Assembly: GCF_040957575.1 (NCBI RefSeq)
Contig: NZ_CP162601.1
Coordinates: forward strand, 2,728,001 to 2,792,000
Length of the DNA: 64,000 nucleotides
From: Vibrio sp. HB236076
GTDB taxonomy: Bacteria > Pseudomonadota > Gammaproteobacteria > Enterobacterales > Vibrionaceae
Direction of reading: 5' to 3'
The position numbers and the translations under genes are program-made. The notes under the pieces are model-generated. The model was not told the origin of the DNA. It worked only from the letters and a program-made list of their open reading frames with translations, and searched no databases. Shown here one piece after another: positions 47,965 through 58,829 of the stretch. Every line of letters begins with the position of its first letter. Position 1 is the first letter of the stretch.

Positions 47965-48558
47965 TTACTCTGCATCAACCGGTGGTGGCGGTGGAACATC
48001 ACCTTGAGGGGCTTGCTCCGGTGCGCCAGGCTTGTGCTCGTGGTGGCGATCTTGATGGCCGCGATGCTCTTTGTGCATACCCGGTTTTTTACCTTGCTTC
48101 ATACCAGGCTTACAATGCTCATCTTGCTTGTGTTTCATATCCATAAACAACACTTGTTGGTCTTTGTTCAGAATATGCATGACGTTAAATTCGTGTTGTA
48201 AGCGTTGTACTTGGCGATTAATACGTTGCTCAGCTTGCTGTTTCGCAAACTCTTCCGCTGCAGATTTATCAAAGCGCTCTGCCATAACAATCTCGTTATG
48301 CTGCTTCTTCATTTCTTCGCGTTGCGCTTTTTGCGCGTCTTTTTCTTGTTGACGCAGTTTCACCAATTGCGCTTTTTGGTGCTCAGTCAAATCAAGGCGC
48401 TTAAAGATTCCTCGCTCGTCACCGCCTTTTTTGCACTGTTCATGACGTGGCATCATTTTTTTCTCATCTTTCGAATTGGCTTGGTGAGCAAAAACTGAAG
48501 TCGTCAATACTACCGGTAACATTGCCCCGAGTAGGCACAATTTTTTTGTCTTGTTCAT
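47965..48558 (-). CDS. cpxP: periplasmic Cpx-pathway modulator CpxP, with His- and Pro-rich tail
   Basis: 197 residues from ATG 48558 (GGAG 8 nt upstream); an ATG at 48570 is less likely. Signal peptide MNKTKKLCLLGAMLPVVLTTSVFA, cleaved before HQANSK. The mature protein has the CpxP/Spy LTxxQ motif (LDLTEHQKAQLVKL) and long helices. It binds misfolded proteins and inhibits CpxA. It is longer than E. coli CpxP (about 166) because of a C-terminal extension rich in His (HKEHRGHQDRHHEHK) that ends in VPPPPPVDAE. It is divergent from cpxR with CpxR boxes between. Confidence 0.9.
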   Translation of the reverse strand: MNKTKKLCLLGAMLPVVLTTSVFAHQANSKDEKKMMPRHEQCKKGGDERGIFKRLDLTEHQKAQLVKLRQQEKDAQKAQREEMKKQHNEIVMAERFDKSAAEEFAKQQAEQRINRQVQRLQHEFNVMHILNKDQQVLFMDMKHKQDEHCKPGMKQGKKPGMHKEHRGHQDRHHEHKPGAPEQAPQGDVPPPPPVDAE

Positions 48559-48629
48559 TCTATACTCCATACTCTATTGAGTGGTTAAGCACCTTCGTGA
48601 TGCGATGGATACAGAATACGACCTCAGTA

Positions 48630-48676
48630 GTAAAGCAACGTACACGAGGCGTAAAATAACGTAAATGGACCGTAAA
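48630..48676. promoter_or_regulatory. CpxR-box array in the cpxP-cpxR divergent promoter
   Basis: GTAAA repeats occur at 48630, 48651, 48661 and 48672, with GTACA at 48640. The pairs GTAAA-N5-GTACA, GTAAA-N5-GTAAA and GTAAA-N6-GTAAA match the CpxR consensus GTAAA-N5-GTAAA. They should activate cpxP and cpxRA in both directions. Confidence 0.85.
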
Positions 48677-48761
48677 CTTGACGCCAAGTTAACCGAATTG
48701 ACATTACAATAGCGCCTATTGATGATTTTCAATGATAAACCATGGAACGCAAACAAAGACT

Positions 48762-49442
48762 ATGAATAAGATCTTGTTAATTGATGACGACATTGAATTA
48801 ACCGCCCTTTTGACCGAAATCCTGACGCTAGAAGGGTTTACTGTCATTGAGGCCAACAATGGTGAGCAAGGCCTCGCTTTGGTCGACAGCAGCGTTGATT
48901 TGATCCTGCTCGATGTGATGATGCCAAAACTCAATGGCATGGACACCTTAAAGCAATTGCGACAACACTGGCAGACGCCGGTGTTGATGCTCACCGCGAA
49001 AGGCGAAGATATTGATCGCGTACTCGGATTAGAGCTCGGCGCCGACGATTACTTGCCCAAGCCCTTTAACGATCGCGAGCTCCTTGCCCGCATCCGAGCC
49101 ATACTACGTCGTACACAAACCGCGAGTGCCAATAAGAGCTCTGATGACATTCAATTCATGGACATCACCTTATACCCCGGCAAACAAGAAGCGTATTGCT
49201 CGACTCAACTGATCGATCTCACCTCAACAGAGTTTGCCCTGTTGCGCTATTTGCTTGAACACGCCGGCGCCACAGTCACCAAAGAAGCGCTCAGTGTTGA
49301 TGTACTTGGCAAACGCTTGGCGGCCTTCGATCGCGCTATTGACATGCACGTATCTAATTTGCGCAAAAAGCTCCCTGAGCGCAAAGACGGTAAACCGAGA
49401 ATTAAAACCTTGCGCGGCCGAGGTTATTTGTTTGTTGAATAA
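48762..49442 (+). CDS. cpxR: response regulator CpxR
   Basis: 226 residues from ATG 48762 (MNKILLIDDDIELTALL). Receiver domain with acidic pocket DDD and phospho-Asp in DLILLDVMMPKLNGMD; OmpR-type winged-helix DNA-binding domain at the C-terminus (LTSTEFALLRYLLEHAG, DRAIDMHVSNLRKKL, IKTLRGRGYLF). It activates envelope-stress genes such as cpxP when phosphorylated by CpxA. cpxA follows after 13 nt. Confidence 0.97.
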   Translation: MNKILLIDDDIELTALLTEILTLEGFTVIEANNGEQGLALVDSSVDLILLDVMMPKLNGMDTLKQLRQHWQTPVLMLTAKGEDIDRVLGLELGADDYLPKPFNDRELLARIRAILRRTQTASANKSSDDIQFMDITLYPGKQEAYCSTQLIDLTSTEFALLRYLLEHAGATVTKEALSVDVLGKRLAAFDRAIDMHVSNLRKKLPERKDGKPRIKTLRGRGYLFVE

Positions 49443-49455
49443 AGAATAAGAATCC

Positions 49456-50910
49456 ATGATGAGAATACCGAAAATCACCAGCTTATATGGCCGCATCTTC
49501 GCCATTTTCTGGTTTACCCTGCTGTTAGTGGTGATGGCGGCAATCTTATTGCCTCATCTCGACCCGAGAAATGGTCGTGACATTAGCCAGCACGAGCAAC
49601 ACCGGCTTGAGCAAGTCAAACAGCACATTGAGTCGGTCTACCAAAAGAGCCAGAGTATTGGTCGTGTGCTTTTTGTTTTAGAACGCGATTTTCCGCCGGC
49701 GCCACCTCGCCCGGAGCGCAACGAGGACCGCAATCGACCTCAGCCCCCCGAGCCACCGTTAGCGCCGGAGAAAAGGGTTAACTTTTTCCTCACCGACAAC
49801 AGTGGCCATATGCTTACGGCGAGATTAACGGAAAAAAATCAGTATCGCGCCCAAGCTTTGCGCACTATGATCAACGGACTCGACGATCAAAGCCGCCCGC
49901 AACAGCGCTTGATCGGCCGCTATCGCGTCACGGGGCCATTGCCGGTCACGCTTGGCGAGCAAACCTATTACCTGTATTCAACCGCGCTGAATCAAAAGGG
50001 CTTACCGTTTATCCTACAAGTACTCAATCGCCCCTATCAGTTGTTATTGGCGATCATGGTGGTGAGCACCCCTTTCCTCTTGTGGCTCGCTTGGGCATTA
50101 AGTCAACCCGCCCGACGCCTAGAGCTTGCAGCGCAGCGCGTATCACGCGGTGAGTTTGTCAGCGATCCCGAACTCGAAAAAGGGCCGTCTGAGTTTCGCC
50201 AAGCCGGTAAAAGCTTCAATCAAATGGTGGCGGCGGTCAACCAAATGATCAGCGGGCAACAACGACTCTTGTCTAACATCTCACACGAGCTTCGCTCACC
50301 GTTAACGCGCTTACAAATGGCCAACGCACTGGCGATTCGCAAGCAAGGAACCTCGGCCGAACTCGAACGAATCGAGACCGAAGCGCAGCGTTTAGAAGCC
50401 ATGATTGCTGAATTATTGAAACTTTCACGCACCCAAGTCGATACCCACACCGACCGAGAACAACTCGAGTTACACGCCCTGTGGGGTGATATTCTCAGTG
50501 ATGCTAAATTCGAAGCCCAACAAATGGCCATGGTGCTTAACTATCCCGCGATTCCCGATCGCCAAATTCAAGGAACTCGTTCCTTGCTCATGAGTGTGAT
50601 GGATAACTTGGTGCGCAACGCGATTTATTACGGCAATCAGCGCGTGCAAATCGAGTTTTTGATTGAAAAAGACACGTTAACGGTCACCGTCAGTGACGAT
50701 GGGGACGGCGTGCCAGAAGAAGAGCTCGAGGCCATCTTCCGTCCTTTTTATCGCGTCTCGACGGCCCGAGACCGACATTCCGGCGGTACCGGGCTAGGGT
50801 TGGCGATCACGGAAAGTGCAATTCTTAAGCACAACGGTACTATTCATGCTAACCTAGGTGCACTAGGTGGTTTGACGGTAAGTTTTACCTTGCCATTAGT
50901 GACCAAATAA
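49456..50910 (+). CDS. cpxA: sensor histidine kinase CpxA
   Basis: 484 residues. Two transmembrane segments (about 13-33 and 195-215) flank a periplasmic sensor region that holds an unusual Pro/Arg-rich stretch (PPAPPRPERNED...PQPPEPPLAP). HAMP follows, then the phosphoacceptor H-box SNISHELRSPLTRL (His277), N-box DNLVRNAIYY, and G-boxes DDGDGVPEEE and GTGLGLAI. It senses envelope stress and phosphorylates CpxR. A little longer than E. coli CpxA (457). Confidence 0.95.
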   Translation: MMRIPKITSLYGRIFAIFWFTLLLVVMAAILLPHLDPRNGRDISQHEQHRLEQVKQHIESVYQKSQSIGRVLFVLERDFPPAPPRPERNEDRNRPQPPEPPLAPEKRVNFFLTDNSGHMLTARLTEKNQYRAQALRTMINGLDDQSRPQQRLIGRYRVTGPLPVTLGEQTYYLYSTALNQKGLPFILQVLNRPYQLLLAIMVVSTPFLLWLAWALSQPARRLELAAQRVSRGEFVSDPELEKGPSEFRQAGKSFNQMVAAVNQMISGQQRLLSNISHELRSPLTRLQMANALAIRKQGTSAELERIETEAQRLEAMIAELLKLSRTQVDTHTDREQLELHALWGDILSDAKFEAQQMAMVLNYPAIPDRQIQGTRSLLMSVMDNLVRNAIYYGNQRVQIEFLIEKDTLTVTVSDDGDGVPEEELEAIFRPFYRVSTARDRHSGGTGLGLAITESAILKHNGTIHANLGALGGLTVSFTLPLVTK

Positions 50911-50984
50911 CCACATTGGATTTAATGTTGATAATAGGTTGTATTTCATATTAAATTGTTTAAATCAACCACGGAGGACTGATA

Positions 50985-51596
50985 ATGTCACATACTTTCC
51001 CTGAACTTCCTTACGCTTACGACTCTCTATCTCCTTACATCGATGCAAAAACGATGGAAGTTCACTACAGCAAACACCACAAAACGTATTTCGATAAGTT
51101 CACTGCGGCGATCGCTGGTACGGATCTAGAATCTCAGTCTCTTGAAGAGATTTTCGCTTCTGTGTCTTCACACGGCCCTGCAGTACGTAACAACGGTGGC
51201 GGTTTCTACAACCACATCCTATACTGGAACTGCATGTCACCTAACGGTGGCGGCGAACCCGTTGGCGAACTCGCTGATGCAATCAAGAGCACGTTCGGTG
51301 ACTTTGAAAGCTTTAAAGAAGCGTTTGCTCAAGCAGCCATCACGACCTTTGGTTCTGGCTTCGCTTGGTTGATCGTTCAAGACGGCAAACTAAAAATCAC
51401 CTCAACAGGTAACCAAGACAACCCACTTATGGACGTTGCAGCGGATCAAGGTCAACCGATCCTAGCGCTTGACGTTTGGGAACACGCTTACTACATCAGC
51501 TACCAAAACCGTCGCCCTGAGTACATTGATGCTTGGTGGAACGTGGTTGATTGGACAGCAGTAAACGGTTTCTACAAAGACGCATTGGCTAAATAA
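50985..51596 (+). CDS. sodA: superoxide dismutase, Mn type
   Basis: 203 residues. Metal ligands: His in MEVHYSKHHKTY and GGFYNHILYW, and Asp/His in LDVWEHAYY. GGGFYNHILYWNCMSPNGGG (Gly before the metal-ligand block) and STGNQDNPLM (Gln in the active-site position used by Mn enzymes) favour a Mn-SodA rather than Fe-SodB; metal identity should be assayed. It has GGAGG upstream, and its place next to cpxRA is typical of vibrios. Confidence 0.92.
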   Translation: MSHTFPELPYAYDSLSPYIDAKTMEVHYSKHHKTYFDKFTAAIAGTDLESQSLEEIFASVSSHGPAVRNNGGGFYNHILYWNCMSPNGGGEPVGELADAIKSTFGDFESFKEAFAQAAITTFGSGFAWLIVQDGKLKITSTGNQDNPLMDVAADQGQPILALDVWEHAYYISYQNRRPEYIDAWWNVVDWTAVNGFYKDALAK

Positions 51597-51657
51597 GTCC
51601 ATGTGATTGATGTGCCTGTTACTTAACGTAAGACCAGGCACATTGAGCAGAAACATC

Positions 51658-51683
51658 AAGGCAGGGGATCCCCTGCCTTTTTT
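51658..51683 (+). terminator. sodA terminator
   Basis: The palindrome AAGGCAGGGGATCCCCTGCC is followed by six T, about 60 bp after the sodA stop. Confidence 0.9.
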
Positions 51684-51748
51684 CTTGGCCTCATTCGGCA
51701 ATCTCCCTATACTGTGCGCATTGTTTTCTCAGCACGGTTTAGACCACC

Positions 51749-52228
51749 ATGTTTGATATCGCCCTATACGAACCCGAAATTGCCCCTAATACCGGTAATA
51801 TTATCCGTCTTTGCGCTAACTGTGGTGCCCACTTGCACCTCATTGAGCCGCTAGGTTTTGACTTTGAAGAGAAGAAACTGCGCCGCGCGGGTCTGGACTA
51901 TCACGATTTAACCCGCGTGACACGCCACAAAAACTATCAGGCGTTTATCGATCATTTAGAGCAAAAAAGACCCAATCAATATCGCTTGTTCGCCTGCACC
52001 ACGAAAACCACACACCACCATGTCGATAGTCAATTCCAACAAGGGGATGTGTTGTTGTTTGGCCCTGAAACGCGCGGCCTGCCAATAGAGATCATCGAAG
52101 GTCTACCGCTCGACCAACGCCTTCGCATTCCCATGCAGCCCGATGCCAGAAGCCTTAACCTCTCCAACTCCGTGGCCATCATCGCTTATGAAGCGTGGCG
52201 ACAAATGGGCTTTCACGGCGCGGTATAA
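51749..52228 (+). CDS. trmL: tRNA (cytidine/uridine(34)-2'-O)-methyltransferase
   Basis: 159 residues, the small SPOUT methyltransferase TrmL (YibK). It methylates the 2'-O of the wobble nucleotide in tRNA-Leu isoacceptors with SAM. The trefoil-knot segments [37 protein letters not shown] and the N-terminal [19 protein letters not shown] are intact. It converges on fxsA with a shared terminator. Confidence 0.96.
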   Translation: MFDIALYEPEIAPNTGNIIRLCANCGAHLHLIEPLGFDFEEKKLRRAGLDYHDLTRVTRHKNYQAFIDHLEQKRPNQYRLFACTTKTTHHHVDSQFQQGDVLLFGPETRGLPIEIIEGLPLDQRLRIPMQPDARSLNLSNSVAIIAYEAWRQMGFHGAV

Positions 52229-52253
52229 AGCGATATTCACTCAAAGTCGACTC

Positions 52254-52283
52254 GCCCTAGCCGATGCTAGGGCAATTTTTTTT
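52254..52283 (+). terminator. trmL terminator overlapping the fxsA stop codon
   Basis: An 8-bp stem GCCCTAGC/GCTAGGGC followed by eight T. The right arm includes the fxsA stop codon (minus strand, 52267-52269). Confidence 0.85.
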
Positions 52284-52746
52284 GCTCAGAGGACGTCTCG
52301 TCGGAAGATGACTCGGCTGTGCGCTGATACTCGCCATCGTACGTATTGCCCTGCGACGAGTGACGAGAAAAACCGTCGCCTTGATGGGCAGAGCGAACCA
52401 CGATACGCTCCATCAAAGTTTGCGCGATTTTTTGTCGCCACGGCGGAAACAATAACGCCAAACCAATCGCATCGGTCATAAAGCCCGGCGTTAACAACAT
52501 CAATCCGGCTAAGGCGAGCGCCAATCCTTCCACCATAGTCTTCGCCGGTACTTGCCCTTGTTGCCACTGGTGTTGAGCACGAGCGATCACAGCCACCCCT
52601 TGCTGCTTGACCAATGCAGCTCCCACGACCGCAGTAAAAATGATTAACGCTAACGTCCAACCGATTCCCAACCAAGATCCCAATTGAATGATCAAGGTGA
52701 TTTCAATAATGGGCACACACACGATTAACAAAAATAGAAACGGCAT
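52267..52746 (-). CDS. fxsA: FxsA family membrane protein
   Basis: 159 residues. Three to four hydrophobic helices with family segments FLLIVCVPIIEITLIIQLGSWLGIGWTLALI, GLALALAGLMLLTPGFMTDAIGLALLFPPWR. FxsA (YtzA/YeaL-type) is a small inner-membrane protein; E. coli FxsA was noted for relieving F-factor exclusion of phage T7. The hydrophilic C-terminus (Ser/Asp-rich) is variable. It is upstream of nothing on this strand; in E. coli it lies close to groES, unlike here. Confidence 0.92.
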   Translation of the reverse strand: MPFLFLLIVCVPIIEITLIIQLGSWLGIGWTLALIIFTAVVGAALVKQQGVAVIARAQHQWQQGQVPAKTMVEGLALALAGLMLLTPGFMTDAIGLALLFPPWRQKIAQTLMERIVVRSAHQGDGFSRHSSQGNTYDGEYQRTAESSSDETSSEQKKLP

Positions 52747-53181
52747 TGCTCTCTCCTATTGGTTTTGTTGTCACATTTTAGTGTCACCGCACTTTGCGTC
52801 TAGATAACACACCGAGTGTTTACCAAGTCCGATGCCCCTGGTGACATTAGGCTTATCGATACCGTGCTTTTGTATGCGGTAATGAAGTGCCAGACTGGCC
52901 AGCGCCTACTGCTGTTATTCGCACTCAATCACACCGCCACGTCTTGCTATGTTAACAGAAGTTGGCGAGAACACAGGCAAAACCTAACACCGCCATGCTT
53001 GGTGAGCGCAATACCAGACTCGATGTGAAAGTTCTCCTTACAATTCGACTCGCCGATAAGCGAAGTCGTCCCCTTATGTTTCGCCTCACTCAGGTGGTAT
53101 GGTAAGCGCGTTAATTTCTACCGCCTCGTGGCGATGTTATCCGGTATACTGAACAGTATCGATACAAAATGAAAGGCTATC
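52747..53181. other. 435-bp gap between fxsA and dsbD
   Basis: No convincing gene on either strand. A -10-like TATACT at 53145-53150 lies 31 bp before dsbD and may belong to its promoter. No repeat or strong hairpin was seen. Confidence 0.5.
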
Positions 53182-54972
53182 ATGAGATATTTGTTGCATT
53201 TATTTTGGCTACTGGCCATCAGTTTTTCGCCCTTGAGTCAGGCGTTAGACTTACAAAAAAGCACGTTGCTTACTCAACAAAACCAAAACCAGCGCTTTGG
53301 CCCAGTTGACCAAGTTTTCGCCTTCAGTGCGTTTTCGCAAGACCAATTTCTCTCTCTTGATTGGCAAATAGAGCGCGGCTACTACTTGTATAAAAAAAGT
53401 ATCCAAGTCATCACCCCAACCGGGCCTGTCAGCCTCACTTTGCCCGATGCCGAGTCTCATTTCGATGACTTTTTTGGCCACGTCGACATTTATCGCCAAA
53501 GCCTATCCACGTCGGTATCACTGCCGCCGCAAGAGCAACCCACTCAGATTCAAGTCACTTACCAAGGGTGCGCCGACGCGGGCTTTTGCTACCCACCAAC
53601 GACCAAAACGGTCGATGTCGCCGCGTTCGATACGCCGGTAAGCCCTAAGCAGGCGACTGCGCCCGCCACCTCATCGACGCTTTCATCTCACTCGGTTGAG
53701 CTGCAAGATTACTCAGCGGCACCAGCCAGTGACACGCCTCAAACACAGGTGGGTCAACACTGGTGGACGCCACTGCTGTTTGTGCTATTTGGCATTGGGT
53801 TGGCACTCACCCCCTGTGTACTGCCTATGTATCCGATCGTCACCAGTTTAGTATTGGGGCAAGGTAAACTGTCGAATTTGCGTACCTTTGTCTTGGCGTT
53901 GACCTATGTACAAGGGATGGCCATCACTTATACTGGCCTTGGGCTTGTGGTTGCTTCACTGGGATTGCCATTTCAAGCCGCATTGCAACAACCGCCGGTT
54001 TTAATTGGTTTGAGTTTGCTGTTTATCGCCCTCGCTGCCTCTATGTTTGGCCTTTACACCTTACAGCTGCCTAGCCGATTGCAAACGCGCGTTAATCAAT
54101 GGAGCAATCAAGCGCAAGGCGGCCGTTTGGGCGGTGTGTTTGTCATGGGGATGATCTCAGGCTTGGTCTGCTCACCCTGTACAACGGCTCCGTTATCAGG
54201 GGCTTTGCTGTACGTGGCACAAACTGGCAACCTGTGGGTTGGCGCACTCACTCTCTATGCGTTGGCCATGGGGATGGGGATTCCACTGATCTTAGCCGCC
54301 ATGTTTGGGCAAAAACTGCTGCCAAAAACTGGGGCATGGATGAACGACATCAAGATTTTGTTTGGCTTTTTATTGCTCGCCGCTCCCCTCTTTTTACTCG
54401 AGCGATTGGTGCCAAGTGCGATTGCCACCAGTTTGTGGGCCGTACTTGGCCTGTGTACGGCGACTTGGGTTTGGCACAGGCAAAGCCATTTTTCGCCCAG
54501 CCGGCTACGCAGCGCTGCCGCCCTCATCGCCATCTTAGGCATACAGTTTAGTGCGTACTCACTTTACCGCGTTTGGTTAGCCCCTGCACCGGTTTCGCCT
54601 GCCCAGGCTTTGTCATTTACCCAGGTGAGCGATCTCGCTGAGTTAGAGACGCAATTGCTCAGCGCCAAGCAACAACAGCAACCCGTGATGATTGATTTCT
54701 ATGCCGACTGGTGTGTCGCGTGTAAAGAGTTCGAACACAAGACCTTTACAGACCCCAAGGTAAAAGCCGCTCTGGCCCATTACCGCTTGTTGCAAATTGA
54801 TGTCACCGCCAACAACGCAGAGGATCAGGCCGTCCTCAAGCGACTGGATGTGCTGGGGTTACCGACCTTGGACTTTTGGGCCAGTAGTGGCGAGTTAAAT
54901 TCAGCAGCGAGAGTCAGCGGTTTTTTGTCTGCAGAAGATTTTATCAATCACTTAGAGAAAAATTCGCTATAA
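53182..54972 (+). CDS. dsbD: thiol:disulfide interchange protein DsbD
   Basis: 596 residues. Signal peptide MRYLLHLFWLLAISFSPLSQA, then a periplasmic alpha domain (CADAGFCYPP with the redox Cys pair), eight membrane helices with the two transmembrane Cys (LTPCVLPMYP and VCSPCTTAPLSGAL), and a C-terminal thioredoxin-like gamma domain with active site DWCVACKEFE. It carries electrons from cytosolic thioredoxin to periplasmic DsbC and other reductants. Slightly longer than E. coli DsbD (565). Confidence 0.96.
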   Translation: MRYLLHLFWLLAISFSPLSQALDLQKSTLLTQQNQNQRFGPVDQVFAFSAFSQDQFLSLDWQIERGYYLYKKSIQVITPTGPVSLTLPDAESHFDDFFGHVDIYRQSLSTSVSLPPQEQPTQIQVTYQGCADAGFCYPPTTKTVDVAAFDTPVSPKQATAPATSSTLSSHSVELQDYSAAPASDTPQTQVGQHWWTPLLFVLFGIGLALTPCVLPMYPIVTSLVLGQGKLSNLRTFVLALTYVQGMAITYTGLGLVVASLGLPFQAALQQPPVLIGLSLLFIALAASMFGLYTLQLPSRLQTRVNQWSNQAQGGRLGGVFVMGMISGLVCSPCTTAPLSGALLYVAQTGNLWVGALTLYALAMGMGIPLILAAMFGQKLLPKTGAWMNDIKILFGFLLLAAPLFLLERLVPSAIATSLWAVLGLCTATWVWHRQSHFSPSRLRSAAALIAILGIQFSAYSLYRVWLAPAPVSPAQALSFTQVSDLAELETQLLSAKQQQQPVMIDFYADWCVACKEFEHKTFTDPKVKAALAHYRLLQIDVTANNAEDQAVLKRLDVLGLPTLDFWASSGELNSAARVSGFLSAEDFINHLEKNSL

Positions 54973-54983
54973 ATGGCATCACC

Positions 54984-55018
54984 TAGGTGGGAAAGTAAAC
55001 ACTTTACTGCCCCACCTA
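54984..55018 (+). terminator. Two-step hairpin after dsbD
   Basis: TAGGTGGG (54984-54991) pairs with CCCACCTA (55011-55018), and an inner GTAAA/TTTAC stem extends it. No T run follows, so termination is uncertain. Confidence 0.45.
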
Positions 55019-55178
55019 ATGAAGCAAAGCCGACACCAGATCTGACTCACTCGACCCTCTCGTGTCCCACCTCACACTTTTGACGGTGAAACAGGAGCTA
55101 CATCAGAATTTAGACTCCGCATCGTTGTGAGATTATGCCATCCGCTCCATACTGACTTTTCACCGTTTAGGGGGCGTT

Positions 55179-55811
55179 ATGGATACTCAATACACTATTG
55201 CGATCGCGGATGATCACCCTTTATTTCGCAATGCACTTTTTCAGTCGGTTCACATGGCGATCAGCGGTGCAAAGCTCATCGAGGCATCAACATTAGACGA
55301 GTTGTGCTCCTTGTTAGCGACCAATGACGACATCGATCTGCTGTTATTGGATCTTAAAATGCCGGGTACTGAGGGCATGTCTGGATTGATTCAGTTGCGA
55401 CAAAGTTACCCCGAATTGCCGATTGTGATCGTTTCGGCCAGTGAAGATGCCCACGTCGTTACCCAAGCAAAACACCATGGCGCTTTTGGTTTTATCCCAA
55501 AATCCACGGATATGCGTCACTTAATTCAAGCGCTGCAGACCATTTTATCCGGTGACCCGTATTTCCCAGCAACGCTGATCGACGAGAACTTTCACCCCGA
55601 CCCAATCAACGACAAGCTCGCGACCCTCACGCCGCAGCAAGCCAAAGTCCTTCACATGTTGTCAGAGGGTTTGCTCAATAAACAAATTGCCTACGAGCTC
55701 AATGTCTCTGAAGCCACCGTGAAAGCGCATATGACCGCCATTTTTCGCAAGTTAGGGGTCAATAACCGTACCCAAGCCCTGATTGCGTACAATAAAACGG
55801 AAGTTTTGTAA
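55179..55811 (+). CDS. crbR: LuxR/NarL-type response regulator, CrbR-like
   Basis: 210 residues. Receiver domain: acidic pocket ADDHPLFRNAL, phospho-Asp in DLLLLDLKMPGTEGMSG, Lys in GFIPKSTDMRHL. C-terminal LuxR helix-turn-helix LTPQQAKVLHMLSEGLLNKQIAYELNVSEATVKAHMTAIFRKLGV. CrbR is the partner of CrbS in Vibrio cholerae and turns on acs during the acetate switch. The assignment rests on the linked symporter, crbS and acs in this segment. An A/T-rich 163-bp gap follows before the MarC gene. Confidence 0.85.
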   Translation: MDTQYTIAIADDHPLFRNALFQSVHMAISGAKLIEASTLDELCSLLATNDDIDLLLLDLKMPGTEGMSGLIQLRQSYPELPIVIVSASEDAHVVTQAKHHGAFGFIPKSTDMRHLIQALQTILSGDPYFPATLIDENFHPDPINDKLATLTPQQAKVLHMLSEGLLNKQIAYELNVSEATVKAHMTAIFRKLGVNNRTQALIAYNKTEVL

Positions 55812-55974
55812 TACTAATATCGACTTAAAAAGTAAATCTGGATCACAGTTCGACCAATATTCTTAATCAATAAGATTAATATAATTTTTTACACTAATGT
55901 CACCTGATTAGCTCGCACATACGTTATACTAAAATGAGTTTCCATTATTTACTTAACTAAGGAGAGTTACGTCA

Positions 55975-56625
55975 TTGCTTGATATTATTGTGACGCAATT
56001 TGTCGTGTTATGGGCTGTGGTTGATCCCATCGGTTCTGTTCCAGTCTATCTATCTCAAACTCAACACCTAACACCCAAACAGCGTAAAGTCGTTGCGGCC
56101 AAAGCGGTGATCATTGCGACCGGAATTTTGTCTTTCTTCCTGGTGGCAGGGCAAGTGCTTCTGGAAGCCATGCAGATTCCTCTACCGGCGTTTCAGGCGG
56201 CGGGCGGGTTAGTCTTGTTGATTTTTGCCCTCACGATGATCTTTGGCGAAGGGAAGCCAGGCCAAGAGCAAAGACTGTCACAAAGTGCAAGTAAACACGA
56301 ACTGTCTAACATGGCGGTGTACCCACTCGCGATGCCATCGATTGCCTCTCCGGGGGCCATGATGGCAATTGTGATGCTCACCGATAACCACCGCTACTCT
56401 TTGTACGATCAAGCCGTCACTGCGGGCATTTTACTCTTGGTACTCTTGATCACCTGGTTGTTGCTGCTCGGAGCCAATGGCATCAATAAACTGATTGGCC
56501 AAGCAGGGGCCGCAATTATCAGCCGTGTCATGGGCTTGATCTTAGCGGCGATTGCCATCAGTAATTTGCTGCAAGGGATCAAAGATTTCTTTATTGCGAG
56601 CGGCAGCACTACGACTTTTGGCTAA
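55975..56625 (+). CDS. MarC-family inner-membrane protein (TTG start)
   Basis: 216 residues. The start is TTG 55975, with AAGGAGA 9 nt upstream; this gives the family N-terminus LLDIIVTQFVVLWAVVDPIGSVPVYLSQ. Six hydrophobic helices; conserved PLAMPSIASPGAMMAIVML and LIGQAGAAIISRVMGLILAAIAI. The UPF0056/MarC family (E. coli YhgN, MarC) has no assigned function. Followed by a terminator at 56669. Confidence 0.88.
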   Translation: MLDIIVTQFVVLWAVVDPIGSVPVYLSQTQHLTPKQRKVVAAKAVIIATGILSFFLVAGQVLLEAMQIPLPAFQAAGGLVLLIFALTMIFGEGKPGQEQRLSQSASKHELSNMAVYPLAMPSIASPGAMMAIVMLTDNHRYSLYDQAVTAGILLLVLLITWLLLLGANGINKLIGQAGAAIISRVMGLILAAIAISNLLQGIKDFFIASGSTTTFG

Positions 56626-56668
56626 TACGCGGCCTTATACTAAGTCATAAAACCAGCTAATTTTATTA

Positions 56669-56699
56669 AGCACCTGATAATCAGGTGCTTTTTATTTTG
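56669..56699 (+). terminator. Terminator after the MarC-family gene
   Basis: AGCACCTGA-taa-TCAGGTGCT with a 9-bp stem, 3-nt loop and TTTTTATTTT tail. Confidence 0.9.
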
Positions 56700-56789
56700 T
56701 TCTCCCCGACTAAAGTACAACACCCTCCTTGGCGATCTCCTGCTACCTTATTAATGCAACATTTCATTAACATTTAAAGGAGACAGGCG

Positions 56790-57056
56790 ATGGCTTTTGA
56801 ATCTTCTGAGCAAGCTCAAACCTACTGGAAAGAAAACTTAAGCATCATGGGCACCTTATTGGCCGTTTGGTTTGCCGTGTCTTATGGCGCGGGCATTCTG
56901 TTTGTTGATGTCCTTAATAACATTCAATTTGGCGGATTTAAACTGGGCTTTTGGTTCGCCCAACAAGGTTCGATCTACACCTTTGTCGCTTTGATTTTTA
57001 TCTATGTGGTCAAAATGAACGCACTCGATAAAAAATACCAAGTCAATGAAGACTAA
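56790..57056 (+). CDS. DUF4212 small subunit of a sodium/solute symporter
   Basis: 88 residues with two hydrophobic helices (about 19-40 and 58-80). YWKENLSIMGTLLAVWFAVSYGAGILFVD and FKLGFWFAQQGSIYTFVALIFIYVVKMN match the small-subunit family (DUF4212, formerly a symporter small-subunit model). It lies 8 nt before the large symporter gene with AGGAG upstream of both. It is thought to be needed for function of the large subunit in acetate-type uptake; the direct role is unproven. Confidence 0.9.
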   Translation: MAFESSEQAQTYWKENLSIMGTLLAVWFAVSYGAGILFVDVLNNIQFGGFKLGFWFAQQGSIYTFVALIFIYVVKMNALDKKYQVNED

Positions 57057-57064
57057 GGAGCCTT

Positions 57065-58771
<1,707 letters not shown>

Positions 58772-58829
58772 TGATGAGGCACAGTGACGGGCCCTGCGTC
58801 CTTCACTGTGCCCTATCTATCACGCTTTT

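Noticed and set aside
52816..53028. 70-codon open frame upstream of dsbD
   Set aside because: No ribosome-binding site, no recognisable motif, amino-acid makeup looks random.
55863..55879. Palindrome TTAATC-N5-GATTAA followed by a T-rich stretch after crbR
   Set aside because: Low complexity and AT-only stem make both an FNR-type site and a terminator doubtful.
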